NCBI GenBank assembly: GCA_049999805.1
Contig: JBNGIO010006178.1
Coordinates: 114,240-160,054 of the forward strand
Direction of reading: 5' to 3'
Length of the DNA stretch: 45,815 bases
DNA from: Folioceros fuciformis
Lineage: Eukaryota; Anthocerotophyta; Anthocerotopsida; Anthocerotales
A program made the translations under genes and the position numbers. Under the pieces are notes generated by a model. It was not told the origin of the DNA and searched no databases. It was given only the letters and a program-made list of their open reading frames with translations. Shown one piece after another: positions 1-12,300 of this stretch (within the stretch, counting starts at the first letter, position 1; the number at the start of each line of letters is the position of its first letter).

Positions 1-1166
1 GATCAAGTCCGACCCTCCATCCACAGCAGCAAGGAACCCCATCGCTCCTTCGTGGGAACGAAACCCAATGTCTCAACGACAGTGGGATAAGTGTGGCCAC
101 TAAAGGTGGAATCCGTCGGCAATCAGTGCCCGGGGTTTTGCCTCCACATATGTCTTCATCACTAGCAGCCAATTGATGACGAGCTGGGCCACTCCCCTAA
201 TCCACGGGTCTGTGATGTCATGAATCAACCACCCGTTGGTGGTCTTGGTAGAGTCCTCTTACAAAATCGTAGCCGCTACCTCCTTCACCAGGTCCTTGTT
301 GTGCTAAGAATTGAGGTAGAGACTGCACCACTCCTCCGCTGGCCGCCTGCACACCTCACGCATCATCTAGACGGTCTAGAGGGTGGGATTATCTCAGACC
401 TTCAAGTTGGATGAAGCTGCCTTTCCGCGAGCGCATTGCAACATGGTTTGAGCGAATTCCCAGATAGTGGTTGGAGAATTGATACCCAAGGGGAACTGGA
501 AGATGCCTAGTTCCTCGTCGCGAAAAAAAAGATGCCTAGTTCCTACTGCTCTATGAGGTCGCTGGCCGTTGTTATCCAAGGGGCAAAAGTCGGATAGAAG
601 CGTGTCTGGACTTGCTCGGCGTTGAGCCTCTAGGTGTTGCCTTTCTCAAGAGACTACCCCGGCGACATGGCGGAGAAGTCCTATAGCTTGTTAAACGCGA
701 GGGCAGAGGCAAAAGGAGGCACCGTACCGTGTTTGGAAGGCGGAGAGAAAGGCAAGACCAAGGAATGGAAGCAAGTGGATGAGATGGATGAAGGCGGAGT
801 GGAGAAGAGGAGGGCTGGAGCAAGACAAAAGCATTGGAATAACACTCAGGCAGGTGGCAGGCGGGAGAGAGGAGGGAGTGGAGCATATCGGCCAGCATAC
901 GTCAGAGTAAGATCTTACGCTTGGCATCGTCAATACGCTTGAAACCGTTTCGGACGCCCCACTTTTTGGATGGTGACAGAGTATTGCATCTCGAACTGAC
1001 TGTCGCGACTGTTAGTTCGGCGGTCGAGCTAGCGTCGCGGAGTCTGGCATGGCGTCTACTCCGATAGACTTGGGTCCGCTAAAAATACCTATTTATTAAA
1101 AGTCTGCTCCTTTCCTTCGGACTCTGTAGATGAGTCCGGCGAGATATGGGAGTAATGCTCCGATGA
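1..1166. other. No supported gene; upstream flank of the retroelement
   Basis: Short open frames occur on both strands, but none has splice continuity or a recognisable domain. A 15-base direct repeat (agatgcctagttcct) lies at 501-515 and 530-544, separated by an A-run. A purine-rich stretch runs from about 700 to 880. This may be more of the same decayed element, which I could not show. Confidence 0.5.
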
Positions 1167-2245
1167 GTATTTTTGGGGTTGACAATTTGCCATTTCATCC
1201 CAGTCACCTCAACCATCACCGCCCCCAAACTAGCCACTCTTTTTGTTAGGGAAATCTTCCAATTACATGGGACACCTGAAGACATCCTGTTAGACTGAGA
1301 TGCAAAATTCACCTATGGGTTTTGTTGAAACTTCATGGACACCCTGGGCATCAAACAAAACATGTCTTCAGCTTATCTCCCAGAGACGAATGGCCAGACA
1401 GAGAAGCAAAACTAGGTGTTGGAGAACATGCTTTGCCATTTCATACATGAGAAACAAACGAAGTGGGAGGAACTCCTTCCCTTGCTGGAGTATGCGTACA
1501 ACTCCTTGAAACATGCGGCCACTGGGGTTACACCCTTCAAACTCCTATATGGAGAGACACCCCCACCTCTGGGCTTATGGCGCAACAGTCAGGATAGGTG
1601 GCGTAGTGTTGCCAAAATCGTCGAGAATATATGGTAGGAAGTGAAGATGGCCAGACACAAACTCCAAGCAGCTCGAGACCGGACCTGCATCACAACAAAC
1701 TGTCATTGCTGCGACATCATCTACGTAGCTGGCCAGTTTGTTTGGCTCCGGGTCAAACCTCAAAGGTACCCATAAATGATTCAGAAATGCAGCAGACTCA
1801 CTTACTGTTTTGCAAGACCTTTCTGGGTGTCGAAAATAGTCAACAAGGTCGCATACTAGCTTGAGTTGCTCGCACACTGGCGCCTCTACCGGACATTCCA
1901 TGTGTCCTTGCTGAAACTAGTAATCCCCCATTGTGCTCAGCTTTCCACACTGCCTGTGACAGCCACTAGTGAGTCTATGTTAGTACCTAACCAACATTCC
2001 CAAGTTCCCCCTTCTGAAACCAGCATAATCCTCGTTCCCTCTCTGGAGGCCAGCCAGATAATCCCCTATGACAACATCGCGACAGTAACACCCATTCCTC
2101 ACCAACCAACCCACATCCTCCAGCGTCGAGATCAGCGCCTCTAGCACCGACTCATTGTGACTTCCTGGTTGTGTGGGAGGGCGAACCTGACTCAGCAACG
2201 ACATGGGAGCTTGAGGATTTTTGTTTACAGTTCCCCTGTCTACGT
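1167..2245 (+). mobile_element. Decayed Ty3/gypsy chromovirus fragment (integrase plus chromodomain)
   Basis: This is the 3' part of a pol gene from a long-terminal-repeat retrotransposon, no longer functional. From 1167 to 1637 one frame reads as an integrase core: it contains a HFIPV stretch, an HGTPEDILLD-like block, the typical NGQTE motif and LLYGETP near the end. It is broken by three in-frame stops (about 1293, 1320 and 1413), and the first catalytic Asp position reads Gly. Frameshifts follow. At 1866-2144 there is an FHVSLLK block, the usual linker before a chromodomain. At 2162-2245 another frame gives VWEGEPDSATTWELEDF, a clear chromodomain. Integrase followed by a chromodomain identifies the chromovirus branch of Ty3/gypsy. 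A purine tract near 2288-2295 could mark the start of a 3' LTR, but I could not delimit an LTR. Confidence 0.85.
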
Positions 2246-3914
2246 GCGCAGATCTCAGTAGGCTAGGAGGACCCAACCACAGCACATGGGGGAGAATGAC
2301 ACGATCGACGACGAGCAGGCCACTTGCGTCATCCACCATACATAGTTGGAGCCGATGCTGCCATGACCAGGTAGTGGGAACCCTACGAAGTACATATACT
2401 TTCCCTTGTATACCAGCTGATACTGGGATAAACAACTAGATAAGAATGATAGATAATTAGCCGTAAGTAGGATAACCTTACAACAAAAAACCACTACACT
2501 AATGAAACCCCAAGAAACGGGGTAGTTAGACGGGCAGACGCAGCCTTCTTGGCCCTGCCCACACACACGTATTTGTAGCTGTTCTGAGCATAAGAAAAGA
2601 CGTCCATTCCCCGGAGCTGAAATCTCGAGCTGCCCTGTAACAGTCTCTCTTCAGCGATCTCGTCACACCACAAAAGTTGGTCACGGGCGTGCAATTGGAT
2701 AAATACTAGATGGACATAAAGTATGTATGCGGAGTCTTAAAATGCGGCGAGGATGGTAAAAAAACCCGCCCGGTAAAGCACGACCCGTGGCGAGGGGTGT
2801 AGCGGTCAAAAGTTGTGGCTTGACGCGTGGAATGGAACGTGTCAGGCCGTAGGTAGGAGGTAGGCAAAGTACATCGCCGCAGTTAGCCGCATTTCGGCAT
2901 GGAAATGGGCCAATGGTCAGCCAGGCACGTCATGTAGGGTATCAAATGGGGTTGGCACTGATATTCATACAGATAAGAATAATATTGACAGGCCAGCCAT
3001 GACATGTCAACATAGCCATGGGAATGACGAATTAGCAAGGCAATGTGCTGCGCGTCGAGCCGAGCTGACTACCCGAGGTTCCTAGGGAAAGGGGAAAAAC
3101 GCAAAATGCACGTAAAGATGTCGGCATGTCCCTGGTCGTGTGAAGCAGAAGCTTGGTTCAGGACATTTTGGCGGTTGAGGAAGGCAAGACCAGTGCGACT
3201 CTTCGGGATACCCGACGCTGACCTGTAGGCGCCAGCTCTGGACCCGGACTCGGACCTGCCTGGTTTCGTTTCCCTTACCGAAGTTGTTATGCATGTTCTG
3301 GAATAGAAGATTCGGTCGCCACTCCAGCTCGCCTCCGAGCAGCGAGTAGGCTGGGCAGCCGGAATGCGCGTCGCTGGGATAAGGAAATTCCGTGCCTTGA
3401 CTCTCCCACTGTGCTGATCCCCGTAGTTCCCTAGCTTGCGCTCCCTTGCACTGCTTTGCTTCATCCGCTGCGTGGCTGGATAATCTCTGTCGGGCGGTTG
3501 AGCTGGATTCGGGGCAGGATTCGTGTTTACAGCCTCCGACGGGCCCTCGTGGGCGACAATTCTGGGGTGGCTGGGTGTAGGGGGAGGCTGGGGTAGCTCA
3601 ATAGTCGCCGGCCTAGCTCAGCATACTTGAGCGTGCAGAATTCTGTTCGGCACAGGGTGTTGTGGGCGAGAGGCCTGGCCCAGTGGTCTGGAACTGGGAG
3701 ATGGATGGGATAGATGACGCCGCCAGGGCTGCAAACGGAGAGGGATTGTCGCCCACGCGGCTCAAGGGCATGATGATGAATTTGAGATATGGGAGTCCGG
3801 AGGTAGATGAAGGTGCTGTCTGAATTTCAAGAAACTGCGGAGGAGTGGAATGTAACCTCACATGGAGTGCGGAGGGAGGTGTCGGGTCCTTAAGATTCTT
3901 CCAGAGATCGCGAG
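2246..3914. other. Gene-free region; possible LTR remnant and histidine-kinase promoter
   Basis: I see no exon here. The part up to about 2700 may be LTR or 3' sequence of the retroelement. A 131-codon open frame on the minus strand (3069-3464) is compositionally odd and matches nothing I know. The stretch just before 3915 should hold the promoter and 5' leader of the histidine kinase. Confidence 0.45.
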
Positions 3915-6900
3915 ATGGCTTTCGGAGTGGGAGCGGGTGCCAGATGTGGCGCCCCCAAGCGATCCAAGGCCCTGGTTGTGCAGGTGACTTGTGTGGTAGC
4001 GGGATGGGTGTTTGCTATTGTGGTGGGAATCATACTGTACCGAAATGCTTTGAACGACAAGGAGCAGGAATTCAGGCTCCGATGCATCAATCGGAAGCAG
4101 GTGAGCACGAGTTTCGTGCTTCTATCTTGTTTGGATGTGTGATGACGGCCGACGATCACGTCACTTGAACAGAGTCTGAATTTACCTTCAGCCCATGACG
4201 TTTACCATGGGAATGTTGTCTTCTTTCCTCTCCCTATGATGCTCGTCCCCTCTGTGTTAAGGCTGTAGCGTAATGTGACTTGTTGGGGGATTGGATGGCA
4301 GGTCATGAAAGCAGAAATGGCCAACAGCCTCAACACTTCTTTTGTCATCGTCGGCTTGTTGAATGCTGTGAAGGAGATCAACGAGCAGTCGTGGCTCGCG
4401 TTCACCAGCTATTCCGAGTATCTTCGGCCTAATGTGAAAACGCTATTTTACATGCAAAGGGTGCTTGATCAAGACAGGGCTACCTTTGAGGAGAAATGGA
4501 ATGGTCCCATTCTCGGATTCGATCCGAACCTGAATCCAAACATACGGGAAAAGGATACGGAATACGCACCTATCTTGTTTATAGCGAGGCAAGTTCAGAA
4601 CATTACCATGATGGATCCTATGTCTATACCAATAATCAGGACCGCGGTGGAGAGAGCCAGGGACACAGGGAGTATGTCAATGTCAGCACCTGATAAGTAC
4701 AGAGGAATATGGAGGATTGGGGTGTATCTGCCTTTCTATGGTCATGATTGGCAACCGTCATCTTTATCAACGGTTGAGGAGCGAAGGCAGGTTTGCTTGG
4801 GATATGTAGGAGTGTCCTTAGACATCTATTATCTCTTCTCTGTAGTCCTCTCCAGGTATGAAGACGATATCAACATGGATCTCTCAGCAGCATATGTACC
4901 GCAGAAGTCTGAGGACTACCTTCCCAGCCATAATTGTACCCCTGCTGATTCTGACTGTGATGTGCTCATTTACGGGAACCCTCAGAGACAAAGAGAAAGG
5001 CCCACTGCACTCATCTCTTGGACCTTTGGGTTCCAGAGCTTCAACCTCAAGTGCTATGCGAAATACAACATCCGTGTGTTTGCGCTGAGGTCTACCATCG
5101 CATGGCCGCTGCTCATGATGATATTCATTCTGCTTAGCTCCATCATCGTCTTCTTGGTCATGAAGCGGTTGCAAGCAGTGCAGGGAGATGTCACCGAGAT
5201 GGAAAAGTTGAATGAGGATTTGAAAGTAGCAAAGCAGGCTGCTGAAGCTGCAGACAAAGCCAAGTCTAGTTTCTTAGCCACTGTGTCCCATGAAATCAGG
5301 TGACAACATACTTTTATGCCCATGTACACTATAGGTTGTTGGCGAGAAGAAAAATGTAGCCACCATCTAATTTGGGTATGGGACTCCTTTGTAATTCTCT
5401 CATGAGTCATGTGTCATTGCCTGCAGGACTCCAATGAATGGAATGATAGGCGAGTCTCTCAAAACTAGGGCGGATTCGAACCGAACTGAGTTCCATGATC
5501 TCTTCTGATCCAAGTGCTTTTCTAATGCAGGAATGACAAATTTGCTCCTTGGGACAGACCTGACCACTCAACAGTTGGAGTATGTGAAGATTGCTCAGCA
5601 AAGTGGCAATGCCCTCATGTAAGACTATGAACTTATACAAATTTGAAAGCTTGCCTATGCTGGATCGCTTGCGATTATCTGCACGCAGCTTGTTCTCCTT
5701 ATCAGGACACCTGAAGCTTTCGCCTGAACAATCGTTGCAGAGCTCTTATCAATGACGTGCTGGACCTGTCAAAAATCGAGGCTGGCGGGATGGAGCTAGA
5801 ATCAGTCACATTTGATCTTCGTTTGGAAATTGATGATGTGTTGTCATTATTTGAAGATAAAGTGCAACAGAAGAACATAGAGGTCTCTGCATTGGTGCAC
5901 GATTCTGTACCCACCAGTCTGGTTGGAGATCCTGGAAGGCTTCGTCAGGTAGTTCTTCCATCCAATGCTGTCAGGAAGGCCAATGCATTAGTCAGTTTTC
6001 CTGCAAGTCCTGGTTCCCAGAACTTCACTGCATTCTTTTGCGAGTCTCTTGACAGCGTCCTTCTTCCTTCTCAGGTGCTGATCAATCTGGTCGGAAACGC
6101 TATCAAGGTGGGACCCTAAAGCCTAAACCCACCTCGATCGACCACCTTCCGCGCTGTTTGCTCGTTTAGCGTTATGACCATGGGCGGTGGAGCTATTTTT
6201 ACCCTCTTTGTGCGCGTTTTTGTTCACACTGTACGTGACTCATTTGTTCCGCAGTTCACAAAACAAGGGAGCATCTTCTTGTGTGTGCGCTTGATTGATG
6301 AAAGTCGGCAAGGCCTTCAAGCTGAAAATTTCAGTGGATCGTCGTCACCATCTGTGGACTCTGCCTCAAGGTTGATGCCACTTAGTTGTGTTCGCTCTAA
6401 ATCGGATTCAACAACTGCCCGGAATGACAGTAATACAGAACAAGATATGCAGAAGCCAGCTGAAGATTCTGGCTGTCTGTGGGCATTCCCTTGCGACAAG
6501 GAGGTGGCACCAAGGCTCAGCATGCGGGATGCCACATTAAATAACAAGGATTCCATTAAGAAGTGGCGAAATTGGCAACCCAGTTCTAGGATGAACTCCG
6601 GCGATGGGTCACAGAAGTTGAAATTGATTATCTCAGTAGAAGATACAGGTATGAATTCATTCCTGTTGTACGACCGACGAGTGGTGCCGTTCTCTTGGAA
6701 GATCAGACGAGGTAACCTGGGGTAGTATGCAGGAATCGGCATTCCTTCACATCTACATCATCGATTATTCAAACCATTCTTACAAGCAAATAGTGGCACA
6801 GCAAGGGAATATGGGGGAACTGGGATTGGTCTTTCTATATCACAGGTAGGTGAAAGGCGGTTAAGCTTTGAATGAACTTGTACTCTGTTAGGTGTTCAGC

Positions 6901-8602
6901 CAGTATCTGACCTTTGAGTTGCTTTTGCAGAAACTAGTTACATTAATGCATGGTGAGCTCTCTGTAGAGAGTCAACCAGGTGAAGGGAGCACATTCGAGT
7001 TCACTTTAACGTTGCTTAAGGGTCTGGAATCTAACTTAAGCCGATCACATCGGTCTGAAGTGCATGAAGATAAATTGAAGGGAGTGAAGGTTATTCTGGT
7101 TGACAATCACTTCATACGACAAGTAAGCACTAAAATCAAAGGATGGTTTTCTGTTCCTGGAAACGTAACAGGGGACAACTTCAGATGTTGGCCTCTGACG
7201 GACGACATTGCAGGAGGTTGCAATAACATATCTGCACAAACTAGGTGTACTGGTCGAGACCTGTGAAGATGCGGGAGTTGCTGAAACCCTGGTCCAAAGG
7301 TACAATTGTACGTTTGCAGTCTGCCTTCTTCGATCCTTTTACTGGGAACCTCTGTAGCTGCTGTTAGTTAAACCAACGTGTGCTGAGGTCTATTACTGCT
7401 TGTACCAGAAATGATAGGCCTCTGTTCCAAGCTGCAATTGTGGACTTCCAAAAATCAGAAATAGAATCTGTACTGTCATTCGCCAGATCAGTTAGAAGTA
7501 AGCCAGGCCTTCAAGCGTTCCCCCTCGTAAGTCTGACCTCTCAGCTGAGCAAAGTGGAAAAATCAGAGCTGGAGAAGGCAGGTTTCACTCACACTTTGCA
7601 CAACCCTTTGCGACACACAACTCTAGCAGCTGCCTTGCTACGGGTACTAGGGTTGAGGTCTCAAGCTCCTTCGAGGAGTGTCAACCCTTATGCGCAAATG
7701 CTAATGGAGAAAAGGGTTTTAGTGGTATGTTCTCTCGTCCTTCTCCACCTAAATGGCCTTCAGTGGTCTATTCCTTAATAATCCTCTTTCCACCTGTGCA
7801 TGTGCTCATCTTTTCAAACTACTGGTTTTTCCTGGCTGAAATTTGTTCCAGCCTCCTGGGTTTGACGAAATCCTTGACAAGGTTATAATTCTTTTGCCAG
7901 GTTGATGACAATCAAATCAACCGTAAGGTTGCTTCCTCAATGTTAGCACGATATGGAGCATTGGTTGTCTGTGTAAACGGTGGCTCTGAGGCCCTGGACG
8001 CTGTGAAGAAGGAGGCTGGTTTTGACTTAATATTGATGGACATTCAGATGCCAGAGGTACTACGCATTTTTGTGGGGTAGGCGGTAGAAGTACCGGGGTG
8101 TATTTTCTTGTGGTTCCAATGGCCAATTGGCATATCTTTGTCGCAGATGGATGGCTATGAAGCAACGCGACGGATTCGCCAGTGGGAAATCAATAGCTGC
8201 AATGTGTGCCAGAGCTCCTTAGGCAAAGAACCCATGACCGGGTCTTGCGCCGATGGTGGGGAATCTGAAGGAAAAGTAAGAGTTGCTACATGCCCACATC
8301 ACCAGATACCAGTTGTTGCTGTTACAGCAGATGTCATGAAAGGGACCCACGAGCTCTGCCTGACAGCCGGCATGGATGACTACATACCAAAGGTGGTGAT
8401 CCGATCCTGGATTGGACAGTTTGATTCTTTGATTTTTCGGCCTGTTCCAGAAGAATGTTTATATGATTGGTGGGCTGTTCTGTATTTGTCACAGCCTCTC
8501 GATCAAAGGCAATTGCATTCCTTGCTGGAGAGATTCTTGAAAAATGATCTGGTAAATCGGAGGGGAACATCAGGTATTAGCTGCCGGCCAAGTGAGACTT
8601 GA
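3915..8602 (+). CDS. CHASE-domain hybrid histidine kinase (cytokinin-receptor type)
   Basis: This is a membrane sensor kinase that would sense an extracytoplasmic ligand and pass phosphate through a His-Asp relay. Fourteen exons (3915-4100, 4302-5299, 5427-5449, 5531-5618, 5741-5948, 6075-6107, 6255-6648, 6733-6845, 6931-7122, 7214-7299, 7409-7724, 7901-8056, 8147-8392, 8495-8602) give 1048 aa, a normal length for CRE1/AHK receptors. Domains in order: membrane segment 19-41; CHASE about 90-310; membrane segment 327-349; kinase with phospho-acceptor His392 in SHEIRTPMNG, N box NLVGNAIKF, and G boxes DTGIGIP and GGTGIGLS; a pseudo-receiver with Asn in place of the KP lysine; and a complete receiver with DD881-882, phospho-Asp926 (MDIQMPEMDG) and IPKPLD. 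Intron 3 has a GC donor (5450). The ATG at 3915 opens the frame that runs into the first membrane segment. The family call is firm, but binding of cytokinin is inferred. Confidence 0.93.
5450..5530 (+). other. GC-AG intron (intron 3 of the histidine kinase)
   Basis: The donor reads ATAG|gcgagt and the acceptor aatgcag|GAATG. Joining them restores the conserved run R-T-P-M-N-G-M-I-G-M-T-N around the phospho-His helix. No GT donor nearby keeps the frame. Confidence 0.85.
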
Positions 8603-9368
8603 ACTGCCTTCCTTTGAGCTCAGAAGCATGTTGTGTTACAGTAGATCCTACCTTCTGTTGCATTGGTTCTTTGAACGTAGACAGCTCCGTTCTGGCACAC
8701 AGTGAAGTTGGGAAGTTCGAACGGTTGGTGTCCGAATATCCACAACAACTTTATGTAGCCCCAGTTTAACATGCATACTATGCTGGCACAGCGAGTGTCT
8801 GATCTTGGGAAAAATGTACATTTCTGTGACAGACTTTAGAGATCTGTAAATAACGCGGTCTTGAATCAGGGTTTGTCTCATTGTACAACATTCCGAGTGG
8901 GTATGGCTAGAGAAGATGGGCGTTGGGAAGGAGGAGCGATACAGGTGCTATAGCCATTGAAGCTGTGATTGTTTCTTTCAGTGCAGGGGAATTGGAGCTT
9001 CCAAAGTTCGGGGCAGTGTCATGCAAGGAGAAGCAAAGATGTCATAGTTGAAATTTTTCGTTCCTAGTTTTGAGTTGTACAGTAGTAGTTGGCCCCCTTG
9101 TCGAGAGTTGAGTGGGTCCCTACTTTCAATTTTGGTTGTTCGATGCTGCACCGTTGTCCACGAGGTACGGTGGTGGGCCTGAATTTAATCACTTCTGGAT
9201 CGTTCCAAGAACCAGAATCTTATGGCATGCGACCACCCTTCTTTGAGTGCCATCTGCGTCGGTCAATTTCTGTTACATGGTTCCTACATCTCGTGAGAGA
9301 CGAAATATCTCTAGTTATCCTGAAAAATGTCCTACACTCCTTTGTACAAATACACACATTCGACAGCG
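8603..9368. other. Tail-to-tail spacer between the histidine kinase and IREH1-like genes
   Basis: This 766-bp stretch lies between two convergent stop codons and should hold both 3' untranslated regions. I see no coding exon or RNA gene. Confidence 0.5.
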
Positions 9369-12300
9369 TTAAAGCTCCCTCATCTTCAGCTCAAATCCAG
9401 GTCCAGACTGTGAAACCACCTCATAGTTGATCGATGCTAACTGAGAAAGACACTGCAATGGCACACACACTTTGCTTTAACAATGCTTTCAGCCGACGTT
9501 CATAACAATTCTTACTATCACAAGGTACTACCGCACCTTATACGAGAAATTGCTGAATGAATCTCGCACAGAAGGTGTGATACCGATTTCCGCACCTTCC
9601 CCGTACTCATCTCCCTGCATGATGACACCCAAGAAATGACGATGAGAAAGAAGGTAGCGGCAAACAGGCCTAAGGGAAGTATGGAATGACAAGTCATGCA
9701 GGTGTAAGCCCTAGAACTTACAACCTCCTCCTGACCAGAGGTGCTGCTGCCACCAACGCTGCTCCCACAGTCACTCGAGTCTCCTAGTTCATGATCCATA
9801 CCTTCCGCGGGATTCCACATGTGTCGGGATGTGAAGTAGCTGGTATCATGTGCACTGTCTGGACTTGGAATGAAGGCAGCCTGAACATGCACACTTTCCT
9901 CAGCTTCAGGTATCAGAGGTTGGAGAAACCAGGATTTTTGCAGGGCATATGATAGATCAATTAACCTTCTGCCTCGAAAGGGTGTCCCAGTTTATGTCCT
10001 TAAAAAATGGATGTGCTTTGACCTGCAAACAATCGATCCCACGTCATATCGGTAATTCCGAACCCGTTAAACAAAGAACTAGCCACGACATCCAGCACAG
10101 GAGGTTGACGTCAGGTCTTACCTCTGTGGCACCATTTGCACCAAGCCGGGTATGGGGATCCCACGTGAGAAGTCTGTCCACGTCCAAAGGACGACATATC
10201 AGCAAGTTGTGGGACGTTACCCAGTCAGTTAAGGTGAGACCTGTCAAAGCTAGGTTGTACCTCTCCAGTAAATCCTGAGCCTCAACAGACATGTATTCAG
10301 GAACAGAAGGCCAGGGAATGTTCCTGTTAAGAATGTTGTCAAATATAATCTGAATCACAGAACATAGGACACAAACAAATGACGGGATTTAGTGTAGCTC
10401 ACAAGAGAGCTCACTCCAAGAAATTCAGGATATGGATACCGTAACATTCCCCTTGATCATGGAGACGTATCACACTAACCTGCGGATGTTCTGCATTAAA
10501 AGGTGGCATGCCTGTAAGAAACTCAAACAGAATCACACCAGTTGACCACCAATCTGCGGTGTAGCCTGCAAACAGACAAATGGACAAGTCATCCCCCTGC
10601 TCCAGACGTGTTTCGACATACCTAGACAACAAAAGGTTATGATCACAATGGTAATGGCCATGCTGAATTTCAGTCAGGCTGACCACACAGGGCTCATCCT
10701 GTGCCATAGGCTATGTCCATTCCCAAGGCAGAGAAGAAAATGATTTTCAAGAAGATTCCAAAACATCTCAAGGCAATTACATTTTTACAAATACCGTTTT
10801 GCACAATTACCATGTCCCGTCCCTAGAAGAATCTCTGGTGCGAGATAGTCCGGTGTACCCACAGCTGTCCGTTGAGCTGCAGCTTTCCCAGGATGATTCA
10901 TATCATCAGCCAGCTTTGAGGTGCTTGCAGATGACCCGGAAAGATCCTCTGTGCTATTCAGAAGACCCATTCGTGACAGTCCAAAATCGGTGAGCTGCAC
11001 AGCATAAGTTGAGCTTTGACCCTTCCAGATCTAAGAACCAGTAGTGCGAGAAACAAATTTCCTCCCAACATAAAGAACAGTGCAGCACCTGACCTTTATG
11101 TGGCCATCGTGAGCAATCAACAAATTATCAGGCTTTAAGTCTCGATGGACAACTCCCAAAGAGTGCAGGTATTCAAGAGCCAAGACCTGCAAGATACAGT
11201 CTTCAGGGTCAGAAGTTCTTTTGATTTGAACATGTTAGGGCAAAGTGCCGTCAAGTACGTTCCAAGGCTTTCACAACACGAAATAGCAGTAAAACGTGGA
11301 CAAACCAGCTCTGCAATGTAGACCCGGGCCATGTCCTCCTCCAAGCATCCTAGGTTTCTCAGGAGCGAGTAAAGATCACCCCCGTTCAAGTACTCCATCA
11401 CTAGATAGAGGTTGTCTTTACAAGTGAAGGAATAAAAGAAACGTACCTAAGACAAATCCAGATGCAACAAATTACATACATACCACACGCTTCACTAACA
11501 TTTGTTCACAAGATCAAAAGACCCAATAATAAGATTGCACACTGGAACCAGGACGTGTACTCGAGTTGATCTCCAAGAACTTTCGTACCACAAAAGGGTT
11601 TCGAACGGAGATCAAAATGTTCCTCTCAGCTTGGACACTTTCCACAGCATTTTTCCGCATCATGTCTGACTTCCGTAGAACCTGCACAAGGACATCCTTG
11701 TTAAGACAGTGAATGAAAACTAGCTCGTTTGTTAGCCAGGAAAATTGGTGCGTAAGCAAAGCTATCAGTGTGGAAACATTACAGACAACATGGGTCCAAA
11801 CTGAGTTGCAATGAACTGGGAAAGGAAGAAGAGGTTTTGAGAAAAGGAGTGCATCTGAGAGAGAAAAAGCTCTTGTTCATGCCTTGATGGCAAATAGATC
11901 TCCAGTCGTTCTCTTTCTTGCCAGAAATACTCTGCCAAAAGCCCCCCGACTAATGGCCTTGATGGTCTCAAAATCATCAATGGTCGTACGATCCTTGTAT
12001 GCAGGGTGGACAGGTGTGGACCTGAAAGCATCGTCCTCGTACTCAATCTCATCGGAGCTACTGAACTCTGCACCATCACTGGCTGTCAACATCTTCTCCC
12101 TGCCACCGTATTACAGATGCAATGTCAGTTTCTCCTCGCAAGACTGAAGAAGAATTGGTGCTATGTCAAAGCACACGTTACACTAGTACTCTATAACATC
12201 AGACAAAATCTTACGGTGCATACTAGTGATGTTAGTTTGGTGACGTATCTAATAAACTAGTGCACATCGCCATAAGTCAGGTCCTAGCACACACCTTTGC

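Noticed and set aside
634-942. 102-codon plus-strand frame and overlapping minus-strand frame
   Set aside because: The purine-rich DNA gives biased, repetitive translations on both strands, with no domain or splice context.
3069-3464. 131-codon minus-strand open frame upstream of the histidine kinase
   Set aside because: No recognisable motif, no splice partners and Arg/Ser-rich composition typical of chance frames.
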